From Chloroflexota bacterium (lineage in GTDB: Bacteria > Chloroflexota > Dormibacteria > Dormibacterales > Dormibacteraceae), in the NCBI GenBank assembly GCA_005880345.1, contig VBGE01000136.1, forward strand, positions 1 to 14,525: a stretch of 14,525 nt of DNA, in the 5' to 3' direction. The notes beneath the pieces are model-generated. The model had not been told where the DNA came from. It searched no databases and saw nothing but the letters and a program-made list of their open reading frames with translations. Shown one piece after another: positions 7,078 to 13,394 of this stretch; within the stretch, counting starts at the first letter, position 1; each line of letters starts with the position of its first letter. The position numbers and the translations under genes are program-made.

Positions 7078-7212
7078 ATCAAACGAACCTATCAACCCAA
7101 GAAGAGGTATCGCCGGCGCGTCCACGGCTTTCTGCGCCGGATGAGCAGCAAGGGCGGACAGCGCGTGCTTCGAAACCGGCGCCGCAAGGGCCGGGAGAGG
7201 CTGGCCTCCTAG
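7078..7212 (+). CDS. rpmH: Ribosomal protein L34, apparent non-canonical start
   Basis: Small basic protein of the 50S subunit. The frame encodes a complete 44-residue L34: KRTYQPKKR, then [30 protein letters not shown] and a TAG stop at 7210-7212. The residue before KRTYQPK, where L34 normally has Met, is encoded by ATC at 7078. Back to the in-frame TGA at 7021 there is no ATG, GTG, TTG or CTG; only ATT 7069 (which would give [11 protein letters not shown]) and ATC 7039 are near-cognate. No Shine-Dalgarno suits either; an AAAGGA at 7042-7047 is too far away. A TATATT box 6 bases upstream hints at a leaderless AUC start. A single sequencing error (ATG read as ATC) is the main alternative. The rnpA gene follows after 24 bases, the standard order. 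Confidence 0.9.
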   Translation: MKRTYQPKKRYRRRVHGFLRRMSSKGGQRVLRNRRRKGRERLAS

Positions 7213-7236
7213 GCGCCAGGCGACGGACCGCCCCGG

Positions 7237-7620
7237 TTGAAAAAGCGGTTCCGGCTGCGCCGGCATTCGGAGTTCCAGCCGGCGATGTCGGGCCAACGTT
7301 TTCACTCGGGACGGGCGCTCGTCGGCTTCGCGGTGCCTGGGTCCACCGCGGAAAATCGCGTCGGCGTCGCCATGAGCAAGCAGATCAAGGGAGCGGTCCA
7401 GCGCAACCGGGCTCGGCGCCGCCTGCGGGAGGTCGCGCGCAACTGCTTTCTCGGACCTGATTCGCCCCTGCACCGCGTGGGAATACGATATGACGTGGTC
7501 CTGATCGCGCGGCGGCGCGCACTTGAGATGTCGTTCGCTGAACTCAAGGCGGAGGCTTCGCTGGCAGCACTCAGGCTTGCACACATGAACGCCACAATCC
7601 AGCCCACGAACCGGCTATGA
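7237..7620 (+). CDS. rnpA: Ribonuclease P protein component
   Basis: Protein subunit of RNase P, which with its RNA removes 5' leaders from pre-tRNAs. The 127 residues begin [13 protein letters not shown] and carry the conserved [18 protein letters not shown] block and the diagnostic [18 protein letters not shown] helix that binds the RNA. The start is TTG at 7237, chosen because it places the protein at the family's usual N-terminus; its Shine-Dalgarno is weak. It sits 24 bases after rpmH and its stop overlaps the yidD start as ATGA, so rpmH-rnpA-yidD read as an operon. Confidence 0.95.
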   Translation: MKKRFRLRRHSEFQPAMSGQRFHSGRALVGFAVPGSTAENRVGVAMSKQIKGAVQRNRARRRLREVARNCFLGPDSPLHRVGIRYDVVLIARRRALEMSFAELKAEASLAALRLAHMNATIQPTNRL

Positions 7621-7826
7621 CCAGGCTGCTGCTGCTTTTGATCCACGGCTACCAGATGTCTTTTTCCAAGATCTTGCCCCCGAGCTGCCGCTACTACCCG
7701 TCCTGCTCGCACTACACGTACGAAGCCGTCGAGAGGTATGGCTGGATGCGTGGCGGCTGGATGGGAATGGCGCGTATCGCGCGCTGCCATCCCTTTGCGG
7801 CCGGCGGCTACGATCCGGTGCCCTGA
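7617..7826 (+). CDS. yidD: Membrane protein insertion efficiency factor YidD
   Basis: Small membrane-associated protein that aids YidC-dependent insertion of inner-membrane proteins. The 69 residues match the family almost throughout: [20 protein letters not shown], then [16 protein letters not shown], and the C-terminal [18 protein letters not shown]. The three conserved cysteines (SCRY, SCSHY, RCHP) are present. ATG 7617 overlaps the rnpA stop by four bases (ATGA), indicating translational coupling. yidC begins shortly after. Confidence 0.96.
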   Translation: MTRLLLLLIHGYQMSFSKILPPSCRYYPSCSHYTYEAVERYGWMRGGWMGMARIARCHPFAAGGYDPVP

Positions 7827-7827
7827 C

Positions 7828-7832
7828 AGGAG
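7828..7832 (+). promoter_or_regulatory. Ribosome binding site of yidC
   Basis: AGGAG lies 9 bases before the in-frame ATT at 7842 but 27 bases before TTG 7860. The spacing favours ATT as the real start. Confidence 0.55.
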
Positions 7833-7841
7833 ATCCACGCC

Positions 7842-8753
7842 ATTTTTCTGAAGTCGCCATTGGACCTTTTTTTGCCGCTCCAGGACGCGGGGCAGTGGCT
7901 GCTGACGACCATCTACGGCGTTGTCAGCCATGTTTCTGTGTTTCAGGTGTTGGGCGCCTACGGCGTGGCGATCGTCGTGATGACGATCATCATCCGGCTC
8001 GCGCTGGCGCCCCTGCAGCAGTTCCAGCTCGTCACCCAGCGCAAGACGATGGCCGAGCAGCGCAAGCTCGCGCCGCAGGTCGCAGATCTGCGCAAGAAGT
8101 ACAAGAAGGACACGCAGCGCCTGAACAGCGAGATGATGAAGCTGTACCAGGAGCACGGCGTCAACCCGCTGGGTGGCCTGATCGGTTGTCTCCCCCTGGT
8201 CGTGCAGATGCCGATTCTGAGCGCCCTGTACTTCGTCTTCCGGTTCCGGGCGCCCTCGCTGCATCTGCCAACGCACTTTCTGTTCGTGCAGAACCTGAAC
8301 GACATACCGATGCAGCATGCGATGGTTGCCATCGCGGGCATCGGCATCCCGCACATCACCTACCTGGTCTTCCCGGTACTGGCCGCGATCACCACGCTGG
8401 TCCAAACGCGCATGATGCAGATGCCGCCCCCACCGAACCCGACGGATCAAGAGCTGCAGACGATCCAGATGCAGCGGACGATGATGCTCATCTCGCCCCT
8501 GCTGATCGGCTACTTCGCGCTCACCGTCCCGGTCGCCCTCGGGCTTTACTGGTTTATCGGGAACTGCGTCAGTATCATTCAGCAGAGCTTCGTGGTCGGG
8601 TGGGGAAACCTGTTGCCGTCACGGTTCCGGACCGTCGCCGGCGGAGCGCCGGCGCCGCCCAGCCGAGGTAGTCTGCCCGGCCCGCAGCCAGGTTCCAACC
8701 CACGGCCGAAGAACGGCGGCAATCCGAAAAAGCCGAAGAGACAGACCCCCTGA
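7842..8753 (+). CDS. yidC: Membrane protein insertase YidC/Oxa1
   Basis: Insertase that integrates proteins into the cytoplasmic membrane alone or with SecYEG. It is the short form without the large periplasmic domain of proteobacterial YidC. Numbering from TTG 7860 (297 aa): first membrane segment about 28-50 with the conserved groove Arg46 (IIIRLALAPL), cytoplasmic coiled hairpin about 55-100, hallmark YQEHGVNPLGGLIGCLPL (96-113) and QMPILSALYFVFR (116-128), further membrane segments near 155-182 and 208-245, then a Pro/Gly/Lys-rich tail (260-297). I place the start at ATT 7842 (MFLKSPLDLFLPL, 303 aa) because a good AGGAG lies 9 bases upstream; TTG 7860 has only a weak GAAG in front, and CTG 7848 is also possible. 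It lies between yidD and jag in the usual order. Confidence 0.93.
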   Translation: MFLKSPLDLFLPLQDAGQWLLTTIYGVVSHVSVFQVLGAYGVAIVVMTIIIRLALAPLQQFQLVTQRKTMAEQRKLAPQVADLRKKYKKDTQRLNSEMMKLYQEHGVNPLGGLIGCLPLVVQMPILSALYFVFRFRAPSLHLPTHFLFVQNLNDIPMQHAMVAIAGIGIPHITYLVFPVLAAITTLVQTRMMQMPPPPNPTDQELQTIQMQRTMMLISPLLIGYFALTVPVALGLYWFIGNCVSIIQQSFVVGWGNLLPSRFRTVAGGAPAPPSRGSLPGPQPGSNPRPKNGGNPKKPKRQTP

Positions 8754-8772
8754 AAGGGTCGGCAAGATGCGC

Positions 8773-8778
8773 AAGGAG
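8773..8778 (+). promoter_or_regulatory. Ribosome binding site of jag/khpB
   Basis: AAGGAG lies 9 bases before ATG 8788. It shows that classical Shine-Dalgarno sequences are used in this genome, which makes genes without one stand out. Confidence 0.65.
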
Positions 8779-8787
8779 TGATCGGAG

Positions 8788-9441
8788 ATGAAATCCGCTG
8801 AAGGCCGCGGCCGGACCCTCGACGAGGCGGTTGACGCCGCGCTCATCGAGCTCAACGAGAGCCGCCGGCACGTCGACGTCAAGATCATCAGCGAGACGGC
8901 CTCGGAGACCATCGTCGAGGTCACAGTGATCGACCCGGCCGCCGCTGTGCTGGGGACGACCATGCCCGCCGCCCCGGCGAATGGCAAGGGAGAGACCGCG
9001 CGAGGCCTGGTCGAAGGTCTGCTCAAACACATGGGCGTGCGCGCGCAGGTGAGCGTCCGGACCGGCGCGGATCCCATCACCCTCGACATCAGCGGCCGCG
9101 ACCTCGGCGCGCTGATCGGCTGGCGCGGCGAGACACTCCGCGCTCTGCAGGCCGTGACCAACGTGATGGTGGGCAAGCACCTGGCCGAAGGCGAGCGCAT
9201 CATCGTCGACGTCGAGCGCTACCGCCAGCGCCGCGAGCACACCGTGCGCGAGATCGCGATGCGCGCCGCGCGTCAGGTCAAGATGACCGGCGACGCAATC
9301 ACGCTCGACGCGATGCAGCCGTTCGAGCGCCGGGCCATCCACCTCGCGCTCGAAGGCGATCCGGACGTGACGAGCTCGAGCATCGGCGAGGAGCCGGAGC
9401 GGCGAGTCGTCGTCGGTCCGCGCAAATCGGCCGAAGACTAG
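8788..9441 (+). CDS. jag: Jag/KhpB family RNA-binding protein
   Basis: RNA-binding protein called Jag, KhpB or EloR; in Gram-positive bacteria it is linked to cell elongation and small-RNA regulation and is encoded beside yidC. The 217 residues show the Jag-N region (about 1-50, with RTLDEAVDAALIEL), a KH domain with GxxG loop GWRG at 111-114, and a C-terminal R3H domain with FERRAIHLAL (179-188; Arg182 and His185 fit the RxxxH core) followed by SSSIGEEPERRVVVGP. The start is secured by AAGGAG 9 bases upstream. The gap to yidC is 34 bases, so cotranscription is likely. Confidence 0.94.
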   Translation: MKSAEGRGRTLDEAVDAALIELNESRRHVDVKIISETASETIVEVTVIDPAAAVLGTTMPAAPANGKGETARGLVEGLLKHMGVRAQVSVRTGADPITLDISGRDLGALIGWRGETLRALQAVTNVMVGKHLAEGERIIVDVERYRQRREHTVREIAMRAARQVKMTGDAITLDAMQPFERRAIHLALEGDPDVTSSSIGEEPERRVVVGPRKSAED

Positions 9442-9461
9442 TCGGGACCAACGGAGGGTCA

Positions 9462-9746
9462 ATGGCCGGCCGGGAACCGCACCGCGGCGCAGCGGAGCGG
9501 ATCCGGAAGGCGATCGCCCTGGTCAACTCGGTCGCGGACGACGCCGGCGACGAGGACATCACGCCGACCGAGATTGCCGAGGCGATTCGCGACTGCCTCG
9601 AGCTGGGCGAGGTTGACGAAGCGCCGAACGTGCGGCGCTACCTCGGCGAGGCGCTCGACGCAGTTTCGGACGGCATGCCCGCCGACTTCGTGGCGATGAC
9701 GCTGTACGCAGCGCTCGGCGCATTGCGTGAGGGAGGCTCTCGCTAA
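9462..9746 (+). CDS. Hypothetical 94-aa acidic protein
   Basis: I do not recognise this protein. It begins MAGREPHRGAAERIRKAIAL, is rich in Ala, Asp and Glu, and appears all-helical, with three likely amphipathic helices (about 8-26, 36-66 and 74-90). It has no cysteine, signal peptide or membrane segment, so it is probably cytosolic. A GGAGGG stretch lies 3-4 bases before ATG 9462, a somewhat short spacing, which supports translation. It follows jag by 20 bases and is probably the last gene of the rpmH-jag transcript; the next gene seems to have its own promoter. It occupies the place where mnmE often follows jag but shows no resemblance to MnmE. Confidence 0.75.
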   Translation: MAGREPHRGAAERIRKAIALVNSVADDAGDEDITPTEIAEAIRDCLELGEVDEAPNVRRYLGEALDAVSDGMPADFVAMTLYAALGALREGGSR

Positions 9747-9758
9747 ACCGGCCGTTCT

Positions 9759-9764
9759 TATACT
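9759..9764 (+). promoter_or_regulatory. Candidate -10 box of M16 protease gene (leaderless or near-leaderless)
   Basis: TATACT, one mismatch from TATAAT, lies 9 bases before ATG 9774, and there is no Shine-Dalgarno between. A transcript would begin at or just before the ATG. No -35 resembling TTGACA was found. Confidence 0.45.
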
Positions 9765-9773
9765 GACCGTCCC

Positions 9774-11045
9774 ATGTCTCTTCCGCCACGCGTCCATCTG
9801 CTTCCTGGGCGAGCCCGGCTGGTCGTGGAGGCGATGCCGGAAAGGCACTCGACCAGTGTTGTTTTCATGTTCGGCGGCGGATCGCGGCTCGAAGATGACC
9901 GGCTCGCCGGCGTGTCGCACTTCATCGAGCACCTCTTCTTCAAAGGCACCCAGCGCAGGCCGACATCCAAGGAGATCGCCGATGCGATCGAGGGCGTTGG
10001 AGGGTTCATCAACGCTTCTACCGACAAGGAGCTGACCGCCTACTGGGCGCGCGTGCCGTCGGAGCACATGAATCTCGGTTTCGATGTGCTGTTCGACATC
10101 GTCGCCAACTCCAAGCTCGACCCCGCCGACGTGGAGCGCGAAAGGATGGTGATCCTCGAAGAGCTGCGCATGTACCAGGACCAGCCGCAAGACCTGGTGC
10201 AGAACCTCTTCGAAGAGCTGATCTGGCCCGACCATCCGCTCGGACGAGACATCGCGGGCACCGAGGAATCGGTCACGCGGCTCAGCCGGGACGACATCCT
10301 GGAATACGCCGACGCGCACTATCGATTGCCGAACCTCGTCATCGGGGCGGCGGGTTCGCTGTCGGAGCAGGAGACGCTCGCGGTGGTGACGGCGGGGCTG
10401 TCGCTGCGGTCAGACGCGAATGGCGGAGAAGTGCCGATCGCACCTCCAGGGCTGGCCGGCCCACGCGTCCTGGTCCGGCGGCGCGACACGGAGCAGGCCC
10501 ACATCTGCCTCGGGGCGCGCGCCTTCAGCTATCTCCATCCCGACCGCCACGCATTGGACCTGCTCAACACCGTGCTCGGCGAAGGGATGAGCTCGCGCTT
10601 GTTCTTGAACATCCGGGAGCGCCTGGGCCTCGCGTACGACGTGCACAGCTTCACGCAGAAGCACCGCGACACCGGTTACATCGGCGTGTACATCGGGGTC
10701 GAGCCGAAGAAGGCACCTGACGCGGTGAACGCCGTGGTGGCCGAGCTGCGCGCACTGAGCGCTGTCGAGGTCAGCCCGGACGAGCTGGCACGCGCCAAGG
10801 AGTTCACCAAGGGCCGTCTCCGCCTGGAGCTCGAGACCACCAACGGCGTGGCATTCTGGCTCACCTACCAGGAGCTGCTGCTGGGCAAGATCGAGAGCAT
10901 CGACGAGGAGCTGGCGCAGGTTGACGCGGTGACGGCCGGCGACGTGCGGCGCGTGGCGGGCGAGGTGTTCAGCGGAGCTCTGCAGATGGCGGTCATCGGG
11001 CCCTTCGCCCGCGACGGCGCGTTCCGGCTGGCGATCGGCGCCTAG
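9774..11045 (+). CDS. M16 family zinc metallopeptidase (processing-peptidase-like)
   Basis: Zinc protease of the M16B type, related to mitochondrial processing peptidase and B. subtilis MlpA/YmxG; substrate unknown. The 423 residues carry the inverted zinc motif HFIEH (49-53), with a third ligand expected about 76 residues on in MVILEELRMYQD (Glu129 or Glu130), the flanking GGGSRLEDDRLAGVSH and FFKGTQRRP, and C-terminal GEGMSSRLFLNIRERLGLAY (about 277-296), typical of the inactive second half. No signal peptide is visible, so it is likely cytosolic. A -10-like TATACT 9 bases upstream and no ribosome binding site suggest leaderless expression. Its TAG overlaps the TAG of convergent lepB. Confidence 0.93.
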   Translation: MSLPPRVHLLPGRARLVVEAMPERHSTSVVFMFGGGSRLEDDRLAGVSHFIEHLFFKGTQRRPTSKEIADAIEGVGGFINASTDKELTAYWARVPSEHMNLGFDVLFDIVANSKLDPADVERERMVILEELRMYQDQPQDLVQNLFEELIWPDHPLGRDIAGTEESVTRLSRDDILEYADAHYRLPNLVIGAAGSLSEQETLAVVTAGLSLRSDANGGEVPIAPPGLAGPRVLVRRRDTEQAHICLGARAFSYLHPDRHALDLLNTVLGEGMSSRLFLNIRERLGLAYDVHSFTQKHRDTGYIGVYIGVEPKKAPDAVNAVVAELRALSAVEVSPDELARAKEFTKGRLRLELETTNGVAFWLTYQELLLGKIESIDEELAQVDAVTAGDVRRVAGEVFSGALQMAVIGPFARDGAFRLAIGA

Positions 11046-11689
11046 GCGGCGGCGGCCACCCCGCCTCGATCCCCGACCGACACCTGTCCCGTCTCGAGCC
11101 ACGGCATGTCTTTGTAGATGTTGCCGAAATGGTCGAGCGGCCAGATGCGGAACCAGGCCTTGCCGTCGATTCGATCGCGCGTGATCGGCCCGAAGAAGCG
11201 TGAGTCCTGCGAGCGGTTGCGGTTGTCCCCCATCACAAAAAATTCATTCGGTCCCATCAGCTTGCCGTCGCATCCCCCGCAGGGCCAGTCGGTGCTCTGC
11301 GTCCAGGCTTCGGGGAGGTAGGGTTCGTGCAGCCGGTGGCCGTCGATGTAGACGACGCCGCTGCGAATGAGCAGCTTCTCACCGGGTAGGGCGATGACGC
11401 GCTTGATGAAATCGGTGGAGTTGTTGGTCGGTGGTCGCAGGATGATGATGTCGCCGCGCTGCGGCGCGTGCAGGCGATAGTCGATCTTGTTCGCGATGAG
11501 ATAGTCGTCGTTGTCGAGGGTCGCGAACATCGACAGTCCCTCGACGTGGACCGCCTGGACCGCAAAGCTGATCCCGACGTACAGGATCACGGCGAGCACG
11601 GCGACCTCGGCCACCTCGCGCAGCAGGGAGGCGGCGGTGGGACGTTCCGGGGTGGCGGCGCCGGCCGCTTGCGGGTGGGGCGCCGCCAT
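11042..11689 (-). CDS. lepB: Signal peptidase I
   Basis: Membrane-anchored serine protease of family S26A that removes signal peptides from exported proteins. The 215 residues contain a cytosolic N-terminus, one membrane segment (about 29-46), catalytic Ser53 in VEGLSMFATL, catalytic Lys96 in DFIKRVIALPGE, and the box GDNRNRSQDSRFFG (154-167). The usual SMxPTL motif reads SMFATL here, with Ala in place of Pro. A CGGC pair (137-140) lies in the extracytoplasmic domain and could form a disulfide. ATG 11689 lies 5 bases after the parB stop without a Shine-Dalgarno, which suggests translation coupled to parB. The stop overlaps that of the convergent M16 gene. Confidence 0.95.
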   Translation of the reverse strand: MAAPHPQAAGAATPERPTAASLLREVAEVAVLAVILYVGISFAVQAVHVEGLSMFATLDNDDYLIANKIDYRLHAPQRGDIIILRPPTNNSTDFIKRVIALPGEKLLIRSGVVYIDGHRLHEPYLPEAWTQSTDWPCGGCDGKLMGPNEFFVMGDNRNRSQDSRFFGPITRDRIDGKAWFRIWPLDHFGNIYKDMPWLETGQVSVGDRGGVAAAA

Positions 11690-11694
11690 TCGAT

Positions 11695-12537
11695 TCAGGA
11701 GACGAGCTTAGCGCAGACCCGTTCCAGCTCTTCGCGGCTCGAATAGCGAACCTCGAGCTTGCCGCGGTTGAGGTTCCCGTCCAGCTTGACAGGCAGTCCC
11801 AGGCTCGACTCTATGTCCGCGGCGACGGCACGGAGCTCAGACGAGGAATCCACGTGTCTGCGCCGTCGAGGACGGTAGGTCCTCACCCAATTTTCCGTCT
11901 GACGCACCGAGAGATGTTTCGCGATCACGACCTTCAGGCCCTGCTCCTGGGTGGCCTGGCTTTCTAGCGCGATCAATGCACGTGCGTGTCCCGCGGAGAT
12001 GACGCTTGACGCGACGGCCGACTGCACGGCCGCGCATCCGCCGAGCAACCGCAGGGATTGCGTGACCGACACGCGGTGCTTGCCGAGGCGATCGGCCACC
12101 TCTTCATGAGTGAGGCCGAACTCTTCAATGAGGCGGCGCAACCCGCGAGCCTCCTCGATCGCGTCGAGGTCGGTGCGCTGCAGGTTCTCGATAAGGCCGA
12201 GCACGAGCTGCGCGTCATTGCCTGCGTCGCTGCGTACAACCGCGGGCACGGTGGTGAGCCCCGCGAGCCGCGCGGCTCGCCACCTGCGTTCGCCGGCGAT
12301 GAGCTCATACCCGTCCGCGAGCGGCCGCACGAGCAACGGCTGCAGGACTCCATGCTTGCGTATGGACTCGGCCAGCTCGCCGAGCGGCTCCGCATCGAAA
12401 CGCGACCTGACCTGCTGGCGCGAGGGCCGGATCTGGTCGACGGCGATCATCTGCGGCACGAGCGCCTCCCCCTCGCTGGACATGGGGATCAACGCATCGA
12501 GGCCGCGGCCGAGGCCGCGTGGTCGTGATTGGCTCAT
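11695..12537 (-). CDS. parB: Chromosome partitioning protein ParB
   Basis: CTP-dependent DNA clamp that loads at parS sites near the origin and drives chromosome segregation with ParA. The 280 residues show the N-terminal ParA-contact segment RPRGLGRGLDALIP (5-18), the ParB/Srx CTPase domain with the GERRWRAARLAG motif (82-93), ENLQRTDLDAIEEA (117-130), a helix-turn-helix (FGLTHEEVADRLGKHRVSV, 140-158) and a C-terminal dimerisation domain (about 240-280). The frame is open upstream to 12846, but ATG 12537 gives the canonical N-terminus and overlaps the parA stop as ATGA. No canonical parS is visible in the window. Confidence 0.96.
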   Translation of the reverse strand: MSQSRPRGLGRGLDALIPMSSEGEALVPQMIAVDQIRPSRQQVRSRFDAEPLGELAESIRKHGVLQPLLVRPLADGYELIAGERRWRAARLAGLTTVPAVVRSDAGNDAQLVLGLIENLQRTDLDAIEEARGLRRLIEEFGLTHEEVADRLGKHRVSVTQSLRLLGGCAAVQSAVASSVISAGHARALIALESQATQEQGLKVVIAKHLSVRQTENWVRTYRPRRRRHVDSSSELRAVAADIESSLGLPVKLDGNLNRGKLEVRYSSREELERVCAKLVS

Positions 12538-13349
12538 CGTTCCAACAGCTCCTTCGCGAGAGCGCGGTATGCGGCCGCGCCTCTGCATGTGGGGTCGTAT
12601 TCGATCACGGACTTGCCGTGGCTCGGCGCTTCGCTCAACCGCACGTTGCGCGGAATGAGCGTGTCCAGGACATGGTGTGGGTGTGAGCGGCGGACCGACT
12701 GCAGGACGTCCCACGCCAGTGTGGTGCGCGCGTCGAACTGCGTCATCAGGATGCCTGCGATCGCCAGCCTGGGATTGAGACGCGAACGGACCAGCTGATG
12801 CGTGTACATCAGGTGGCGCAGGCCCTCGAGCGCGAAGTATTCGCACTGCGTCGGGATGAGCATGCTGGTCGCAGCGACCAGCGCGTTGAGCGTCAGGAGC
12901 CCGAGCGATGGGGGGCAGTCGATGATCACGATCTGTATTCCATCGGGCGTGCCGGCCAGCGCCTTGCGCAGCAAGCTCTCGCGCTCCTGTTCTCCGGCCA
13001 GCTCGATCTCCGCCCCTGCGAGGTCGATGTGCGAGGGCACCAGCGTCAGGCCGGCAACACCGGTCGGTTGCGCGACCTGCTCGATCGTCGCCTCCCCCGT
13101 AAGGAGGTGGTAGACGCTGAGCCGCGCCCTGGCGGGATCGAGGCCGAGGCCCGACGTCGAGTTGGCCTGGGGATCCAGGTCGATCAGCAGCGTCGGATGG
13201 CCGACCTCGGCCAGGGCAGCGCCCAGGTTGATGGCGGTGGTGGTCTTGCCGACGCCGCCCTTCTGGTTGACCACCGCGATGACGGGGGCAGCAGATATAG
13301 CCAACATGTTGGGCCTGGCCTCGCTCAAAGATCCTATATCTGGTGCCAT
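12534..13349 (-). CDS. parA: Chromosome partitioning ATPase ParA (Soj)
   Basis: Walker-type ATPase that binds DNA non-specifically when ATP-bound and is stimulated by ParB. The 271 residues carry the deviant Walker A KGGVGKTT (30-37), LLIDLDPQANSTSG (54-67), Walker B VIIDCPPSLG (141-150) and the C-terminal IPRNVRLSEAPSHGKSV. The core starts at residue 23 (VIAVVNQKGG), so the first about 20 residues are a variable extension. I chose ATG 13349 because a -35/-10 pair places the transcript start on it; ATG 13307 (MLAISAAPV) is the alternative and would give 257 residues. Its stop overlaps parB (ATGA), and lepB follows. Confidence 0.96.
   Translation of the reverse strand: MAPDIGSLSEARPNMLAISAAPVIAVVNQKGGVGKTTTAINLGAALAEVGHPTLLIDLDPQANSTSGLGLDPARARLSVYHLLTGEATIEQVAQPTGVAGLTLVPSHIDLAGAEIELAGEQERESLLRKALAGTPDGIQIVIIDCPPSLGLLTLNALVAATSMLIPTQCEYFALEGLRHLMYTHQLVRSRLNPRLAIAGILMTQFDARTTLAWDVLQSVRRSHPHHVLDTLIPRNVRLSEAPSHGKSVIEYDPTCRGAAAYRALAKELLER
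13292..13342. repeat. Nested palindromes in the 5' end of parA
   Basis: CAGATATAG (13292-13300) and CTATATCTG (13334-13342) are perfect 9-base inverted arms 33 bases apart. Directly inside the left arm lies the perfect 12-base palindrome CCAACATGTTGG (13301-13312). They cover codons for ParA residues about 3-19, before the conserved core. They could be an operator, a ParA/ParB autoregulation site or an mRNA hairpin. Confidence 0.5.
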
Positions 13350-13356
13350 GACCCGA

Positions 13357-13385
13357 ATTCTATGCCTGGCCCGGCGTCTTGGGAA
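13357..13385 (-). promoter_or_regulatory. Promoter of the parA-parB-lepB operon, leaderless
   Basis: On the minus strand, -35 TTCCCA (13380-13385) and -10 TAGAAT (13357-13362) are separated by exactly 17 bases. The -10 ends 7 bases before ATG 13349, so transcription would start on or beside the A of the start codon. There is no Shine-Dalgarno. -35 matches TTGACA at 4 of 6 and -10 matches TATAAT at 5 of 6. Confidence 0.6.
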
Positions 13386-13394
13386 GCCAGGCTG

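Noticed and set aside
6252..7144. Plus-strand frames crossing the origin region (6252-6896, 6593-7144)
   Set aside because: They overlap the dnaA start and DnaA boxes or run into rpmH out of frame, and their translations resemble no protein I know.
7302..8450. 382-aa minus-strand frame opposite rnpA, yidD and yidC
   Set aside because: Those three genes are unmistakable on the plus strand; the antisense translation is His/Arg-rich without domains.
8745..8760. GACCC/GGGTC hairpin at the yidC stop as a terminator
   Set aside because: The stem is only five bases with no U-tract, and the jag Shine-Dalgarno follows at once.
12538..12846. N-terminal extension of ParB upstream of 12537
   Set aside because: It is antisense-like sequence within parA in another frame; ATG 12537 gives the conserved N-terminus and an ATGA overlap.
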